This document shows positions 59,122-64,000 of a stretch of DNA of 64,000 nt, in pieces (the first letter of the stretch is position 1; every line of letters begins with the position of its first letter). Source of the stretch: Pleurotus djamor (taxonomy: Eukaryota; Basidiomycota; Agaricomycetes; Agaricales; Pleurotaceae); assembly GCA_029747585.1 (NCBI GenBank), contig JAPEVF010000021.1, positions 1-64,000 on the forward strand, written 5' to 3'. A program made the position numbers and the translations under genes. The notes beneath the pieces were generated by a model that ran no database searches, was not told the DNA's origin, and saw only the letters and a list, made by a program, of their open reading frames with translations.

Positions 59122-59206
59122 GTCGAAGANGGGAAGCCAAGTATCTGATAAGATCANNNNGNTNATNNACATCGATCGCGATCGTCCCTTCTGGGCGCTT
59201 ACCGCT
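59122..59206. promoter_or_regulatory. 85-nt divergent promoter between BolA and methyltransferase genes
   Basis: Only 85 nt separate the two start codons. In the middle is a perfect 12-bp palindrome, CGATCGCGATCG, at 59173-59184. N calls hide part of the rest. Confidence 0.55.
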
Positions 59207-60350
59207 ATGGCNACCTTCGCCAAGCAAACTTTCAACGCCGCAACCTACGCCTCCTTCCGTCCGAGCTATCCTAGACAACTCTTTGATTATATCTTCAAAT
59301 TCCATGAGTTTGGNTCTCCTGTGAACAGTCCNCCTTCNGAGACGCCTGTGGGTCNACCCAAACCGCGATGGAACTTAGCTGTGGACCTTGGATGTGGTAC
59401 TGGTGAATCCGCTTTCTTCTNCGGTATTTTCAGTTTGGTTGTAGTGCCTAATTTTCGGGAATATGTAGGTCAAGCTACCACTGAACTTACTCCTTTCANG
59501 AGAGTGATTGGCGTCGATCCTTCTCCCGGGATGATCGANAANGCCCNNTCCCATTTGGCTTCACTCAAGTTGGACAATTCTGGACAATACGAATTCGTCC
59601 AGTCGTCTGCTGAGGACTTGAATATCCTNAGNAATGAGAGTGTAGATTTGCTTATCGCAGGTATGCATCTCTGCTAGCGACCAACACAGCGCGCTGATGT
59701 GATTTGCATCGTACCATTGTAGCCCAAGCCTGTCACTGGTTCAATTGGGACAAAGCATGGCCTGAATTTGCCAGAGTCCTTGCGCCGGGTGGGAGCGCCG
59801 CATTTTGGGTACTTCATTTACCACTTGATATCAATCGGTGACGATGATTTTAATTTTACTATTGATTCTACAGGTCTACTCGGAGTTTCGTCTCTCCCAA
59901 CATCCATCACTCACCCCTCTGATCACGGAATACGCCCAAGGAGCTGATCCCGCTAACTCACTTGGACCCTACTGGCAGCAACCAGGTCGAGGTATCCTTG
60001 AAGGGCATCTCCTTGACGTCCCAGAACCGCAGGCAGTTTTGGGCGATGGCACTCTTTCGAACCTCCATCGGGTGTATTTCACTGGCGATCACTACCCGGA
60101 ACTCCCTTCCGCGCAACTTCCCGTCATTCTGCGTAAACGGATGACTTGGCTGAATGTTCACGAGTATCTCCGTACTTGGAGTTCTTTGCATACGTTCCAG
60201 GAGAAGTTCCCTGACGATGTGAAGCGTGGAGATGGAGATATCGCGATACGATTTTGGAAGGCACTGATGAAGGGGGCTGGAGCAGGGAGCGATACAGAGC
60301 AAGTTGACATCGAGTGGCCTCTTGCATTGATACTGGCGAAGAAACTATGA
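59207..60350 (+). CDS. Class I SAM-dependent methyltransferase (trans-aconitate methyltransferase-like)
   Basis: Four exons, 59207-59402, 59469-59660, 59723-59808 and 59874-60350, give 316 residues. It begins MATFAKQTFNAATYASFRPS, a start typical of the fungal Tmt1/Crg1 group. Motif I is VDLGCGTGQAT, restored by the first intron. The acidic residue of motif II is in VIGVDPSPGMI. Next come FVQSSAEDL and AQACHWFNWDKAWPEFARV, followed by LAPGG. The C-terminal half (NVHEYLRTWSSLHTF) is usual for the group. The substrate is unknown; relatives act on trans-aconitate or small toxic acids. Confidence 0.85.
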
Positions 60351-60713
60351 AAAGAGAAACAACGCAATCCTTCATGCTCTGTCACAAGTAAGATGCTCTT
60401 TCTTTAACAATCTCTTTGTGCCCGGTGCCTTCCCGTCACCCGATCGGTTCCCTTTGTACCAAGAACATGTACATGGTATAAATTCTGTCGAGGTGTAGTC
60501 TACCTCCATCAACTCCTCTGTCTCCCTGGTGGCGACCTCGTTTTCTATTTCTCTCCCATCGCTCTCTGTTCTTTTCTGTCATGCGAATCCACATTCCTCA
60601 ACTGCGCAAGAAGCTCCCTCTTTTGTACTCCCCTTCACCCTTGCTTCCTTACCTTCATCTCTCATCTCTCTTATAGCCGCAATCGGACATCAAGCATCTC
60701 AGCTCATGAGCCT
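60351..60713. other. Intergenic region with a TATA-like box
   Basis: A TATA-like ggtataaattc lies near 60476-60486, followed by a CT-rich stretch. Some transcript may start near 60510. No conserved protein is seen in any frame. Confidence 0.4.
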
Positions 60714-60923
60714 TTGAACCCTCCCAACCATCCGAATTTATCACTGAAGCAGAGGTTCTCGCTCTTCTTGAAGAGAATGCGTAGTCAAGCAACGAACCGC
60801 AGACGACAACCTAGCACTCGCAGGGTATCCTTCATGCCCGACGATTTCACCCTCGTCTCAGTACCTGCTACCTGGTCTGGCACCGAGCATCGTAGATCAC
60901 AACTATGGGTGGTTACCGAGTAA
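60714..60923 (+). CDS. Possible small basic protein, unsupported by homology
   Basis: The frame encodes 69 residues with KQRFSLFLKRMRSQATNRRR and a C-terminal RVSFMPDDFTLVSVP. It could be the second exon of a small gene whose intron ends at the tatag before 60677. I know no relative; it may be chance. Confidence 0.25.
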   Translation: MNPPNHPNLSLKQRFSLFLKRMRSQATNRRRQPSTRRVSFMPDDFTLVSVPATWSGTEHRRSQLWVVTE

Positions 60924-61017
60924 ATACTTCAGCCTTATTGTGTGCACTGTGCACCCGTACGTCGCACTGGCCGTGGTCAATCATTATCTATATTCACAGG
61001 GAGACTAGTGATGCATG

Positions 61018-61122
61018 GCGAGATGGCCGAGCGGTCTAAGGCGCCAGACTAAGGATCAGCTCATCTGATGAGCAACTCAATCTGGTCTTTCGGGGCGTGG
61101 GTTCGAATCCCACTCTCGTCAA
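61018..61122 (+). tRNA. tRNA-Leu (anticodon AAG) with an intron
   Basis: The acceptor stem ggcgaga pairs with tctcgtc (one G-T pair), with A as discriminator at 61122. The D-arm is GCCGAGCGGTCTAAGGC. The anticodon stem is CCAGA/TCTGG, with anticodon AAG at 61052-61054. An intron of about 25 nt (61056-61080) follows the base after the anticodon, the standard place. A class II variable arm (tctttcggggcg) and a T-arm (gtggg ttcgaat cccac) follow. CCA is not encoded. Confidence 0.93.
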
Positions 61123-61126
61123 AACT

Positions 61127-61131
61127 TTTTG
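61127..61131 (+). terminator. RNA polymerase III terminator of tRNA-Leu
   Basis: TTTTT starts five bases after the discriminator base. Confidence 0.85.
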
Positions 61132-61882
61132 CCGCTTTCGAGGAGCAGCCCCTATTCATGTCCCTGGTTTGTAGCCGAGAAAATTTTCTGTTCCTCCTCT
61201 TCACCTGAACCACAACGGACTCACTTGCCACCGATTTTCCTCAATTCTGAATGTGAGTTGACTCTATCTTCTCGTTGCACATTATCACCACATTCCATGA
61301 TGCTACTCGTAATTTGCGTTCGAGCCACTTCTTCCGCATTGGGGCCACTTTCGCCGGTGTGTCTTGGAGAGGTGGCATGAGACAGCTATTTTTGTACTGA
61401 ACCTTCCCATTATCTAGTCTGTTCATTTCTAGACATGATTTACTGACTCGTATCGTTTCTTTAGGTTACATCTCATCAGATTTAATGCCAGTGTAACTAG
61501 TTGCATCGTAGTCGTCAATCCAGCACAGCAGTTTCATCTCGCTTTCATTTGTGACCTTGCCTCTTCCAAGTTTATGCGGCATCATAATCGGTTACCAACA
61601 AGTTTGAGGCCTCCTAAGAATGCACCGTCCCATGCGGTGTCGGGATCCGTTGATGAATCTGTCTCTGTTTTGATCACAGCGCCAACTCGGTCACTTCGCC
61701 TGCCTGGGGCGGAAGGAGGGAAAGTTCCCATGATGGAATTACTCATGCATTCGTGGTTGATTCCGTTCTATCAGAATGATCTCAATACGTTTGATGCTGT
61801 TGCCGCCGCTGCCATGCTCTCATAATAAGCATGGGTAACCGACATACACTCACTGGTTGCCTTCGGTTCCTCCCTCCCAACA
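61132..61882. other. Intergenic region with a possible DUF6534 3' exon remnant
   Basis: The frame at 61574-61825 reads MRHHNRLPTSLRPPKNAPSH and continues Ser-rich. It resembles the place after the last helix of DUF6534 proteins (N-A-R-H in the downstream gene), so it may be the last exon of a decayed paralog. An acceptor-like cttccaag precedes it. No membrane exons are found upstream. The remainder shows nothing. Confidence 0.3.
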
Positions 61883-63983
61883 ATGTCCACCAATACGACC
61901 TCCCTTCCTTACCTTGCTGTGAGTATCTCGAACCGCGTTAACTATGGCTTGTTCTTTGGTGGAATGTACATCGCAGCTATGTCAGTCAGGTTGATTTTCC
62001 CCCGTGGCGACGCAGGCTTTCTAACGTTTTCCACAGTCTGTTCGGGATAACCATCGTTCAGGCCTCTACTTTCTTCTTCGTTCATCGGCGGGACCCGATA
62101 CTTCATAAAGCTGTGGTTTGTCGCATTTTTATTCAACGCTCCTCCAAGATGTACTCTTACCGGAAGGACGACAATAGGTTACCGCGCTTCTGTGGGTCCT
62201 CCTGATGTCACAACAAGTCCTCGGTTGATTTACCACTTACACCTACAGTATATTCGACATGACGCACCTTGCACTTGTGGCCAACTCTTTCTTCAACTAC
62301 GTTGTTGTGCACTCAGGCGACAAGAACCCGCCGGCGGTGACTTGGTCCTGCGTGGTACATCATTCAATCAATTCCCTCTCTCTTGCATCGCCTTCTAACT
62401 CTTTGAATTACATTGAAGGCATTCTACGTTCTTGAGGTTCGCCCCGTCGGATCTCTTGCATTGACCACCTTGATTCATCCATTTTGTTTTTCAGAACATT
62501 ACCATCGCCATCGCCCATTGTATGTACACGTTTCGCCTTTGGACGAGTAAGCTTCGTTCCCTCCTTTAAAGCGCACATCCCGTCCTTACTGTGGACTTTC
62601 CAGTGGGAAAGGGTGCCCTCAAGCGCGCACAGGTTATCATTCTGCAAGTCAGTCGCCGATGCTTACACTTTGAGAACGAGGTTTCGCTGACCTTTCGTAC
62701 CAGTTTTTGGTGGCAAGCTCGCTAGGTATCAATCATCAAATAACAACGATGCTGTCTGATTCAGCGCTCACCTCTATCTTTAGTTTCAGGGCTTTGTGAG
62801 TCAAGACACCCTTGACGTGCCCTAACATCCCCCTTGACACCACCATCTTATGTGCCTAGATGTCGCCGCTCGCCTCGCTCGCCGACTCGGACTCCAGCAG
62901 AGCTCGTTCATTGATGTCTTCTCAGAGTCCGATTTGTTTGTTAGTCGTACCATTCCTCTGTTTTTCAACAATCAAAGCCGGACACTGACTGTGTGTTCAC
63001 AGCCCATGAACGTCCTCAATCTTTCCTTGAACTGTGTCGTCGATATTGCAGTCGTTGCAATCCTAACGCCTGAGCTATCGCATCAAACTACAGTTTCATG
63101 GTACGCTCCATTGCTCGTCGCCTATCCTTTGGCAACAGTCTCCCTCACATTATTCTACGTACTGCCGCGGTATACAGGACCACTTCAACATTCATGTTGA
63201 TCATCGCTTACGCGCTCAACACCGGGATATTCAATTTGTACGCCCTCTTGTCCATCCTAACCAGTGTACGACTGCACTTATAATTATTGAACGATCGACT
63301 CTCAGGATTTTCTCCCTTGGCGCGATTATCGCGGTACGTCCTCCTTAGTGATCAACTATATCGCCTTGCCCGCATGCGCATGCCTGACCNTCTCTCTCTC
63401 TCTCAAAGTTCATCTCTTGGCGACATTCGCTGTTATTTTTAGCCCCTCGTATCATACTCATGACAGGTAGGTCCTCCGCGAGCCTTCTAGGCTTCCTTTG
63501 AATTCTCGAATTCTGACAATGCCTCTCACAGTTCATGTCAACTCTTTGATGGCAATGTACATCTCCCCCTTCTCTTCTCCTTATCAAAATTCTTCTTCTA
63601 ACCAACTTGAGCAGGTTCAACGCACGACACTACTTCCGCCCACGTGCGACCAACACCGTCATTCTCCAAGCACACGACGCCTCCATAACCGTCTCTAAAG
63701 TCGGCGGGCTGCGCGTCAAGTCCCTCCGAACAACACACGACGACGGTCCGACGGTGAATACAGCTGGATTGCCGCTGTTTACGAAACATGATAGTGAAAT
63801 TGATGTAAGCAAACGTAGATTATGATTTTATCTTTATCTTGGTTGATTGTGGAACGCTGACTGTCGTTTTGTGTTTTCAAGCTGTTTCGTCCTTCGCAAA
63901 TCGATGTCAACATCCATACGACGCAGGATAAACGGGTCAGCCCTTCGCGCGATTATCCTTACTCCCTACCTCATTACTTCTAA
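61883..63983 (+). CDS. DUF6534-type seven-helix membrane protein
   Basis: This family is abundant in Agaricomycetes and has no known role. The first exon runs in frame from ATG 61883: MSTNTTSLPYLAVSISNRVN, then YGLFFGGMYIAA. The second adds LFGITIVQASTFFFVHRRD. Later hydrophobic exons include MTHLALVANSFFNYVVV, DIAVVAILTPELS and STFMLIIAYALNTGIFNLYA. The family's end of the last helix (NSLMAM, joined by splicing to FNARHYFRPR) is followed by a polar cytosolic tail. The tail's last exon ends with TAA at 63981-63983. About ten exons; the middle joins (62100-62950) are not resolved and may hide damage. Confidence 0.65.
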
Positions 63984-64000
63984 TCCATCTAACTACCTTA

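Noticed and set aside
63391..63404. TC dinucleotide run
   Set aside because: Only seven units, within an intron of the DUF6534 gene. It is ordinary low-complexity sequence.

Overview
The window is nuclear DNA from a filamentous basidiomycete, most likely an Agaricomycete. Genes are dense and on both strands. Almost all are split by 45-70 nt GT..AG introns. The ortholog set is fungal (ZDS1, SEC6, QNS1, KAP123, ACC1, Zap1/ZafA). Several families are typical of mushroom-forming fungi (DUF6533 and DUF6534 membrane proteins, an expanded cysteine-rich family, small MVW-starting proteins). The assembly is a draft, with many single N calls, a 31-nt N run near 24.67 kb and a gap of nearly 1 kb at 47191-48166.

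Layout. 0.4-9.7 kb: a TEA-domain transcription factor, an EngB-type GTPase, a TMEM170-like membrane protein, a Zds1 homolog, MOZART1 (MZT1) and TMA16 head to head, and a short member of an expanded cysteine-rich family. 10-14 kb: a decaying tandem array of a small-protein gene with a repeated promoter module; one unit has lost its coding part. 14.4-19.7 kb: a coiled-coil protein (possible HAUS4), the zinc-responsive regulator Zap1/ZafA and an unknown acidic protein. 19.9-22 kb: a ~390-bp tandem repeat array in which each unit carries two long palindromes. 22-31 kb: a DUF6533 membrane protein, a phenol-hydroxylase-like FAD monooxygenase, an unknown probable mitochondrial protein and COQ6. 31-45 kb: SEC6, QNS1, KAP123, an Axl2-like surface protein and dynein light chain LC8. 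45-48 kb: unresolved sequence and the gap. 48-60 kb: the 3' part of an acyl-CoA oxidase, a complete ACC1, a BolA-family gene and a SAM methyltransferase. 60-64 kb: an intron-containing tRNA-Leu and a DUF6534 membrane protein.

Genes are mostly housekeeping and do not form one pathway. Shared themes are lipid and cofactor metabolism (ACC1, acyl-CoA oxidase, COQ6, QNS1), cytoskeleton and polarity (MZT1, LC8, SEC6, Zds1, Axl2-like) and metal homeostasis (Zap1, BolA). Several pairs share very short divergent promoters (85-100 bp between start codons for BolA/methyltransferase and MZT1/TMA16). The most unusual structures are the palindromic array and the decaying small-protein array. Four apparent frameshifts fall at homopolymer runs and look like sequencing errors. 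All functional calls come from reading the sequence; no search was run.
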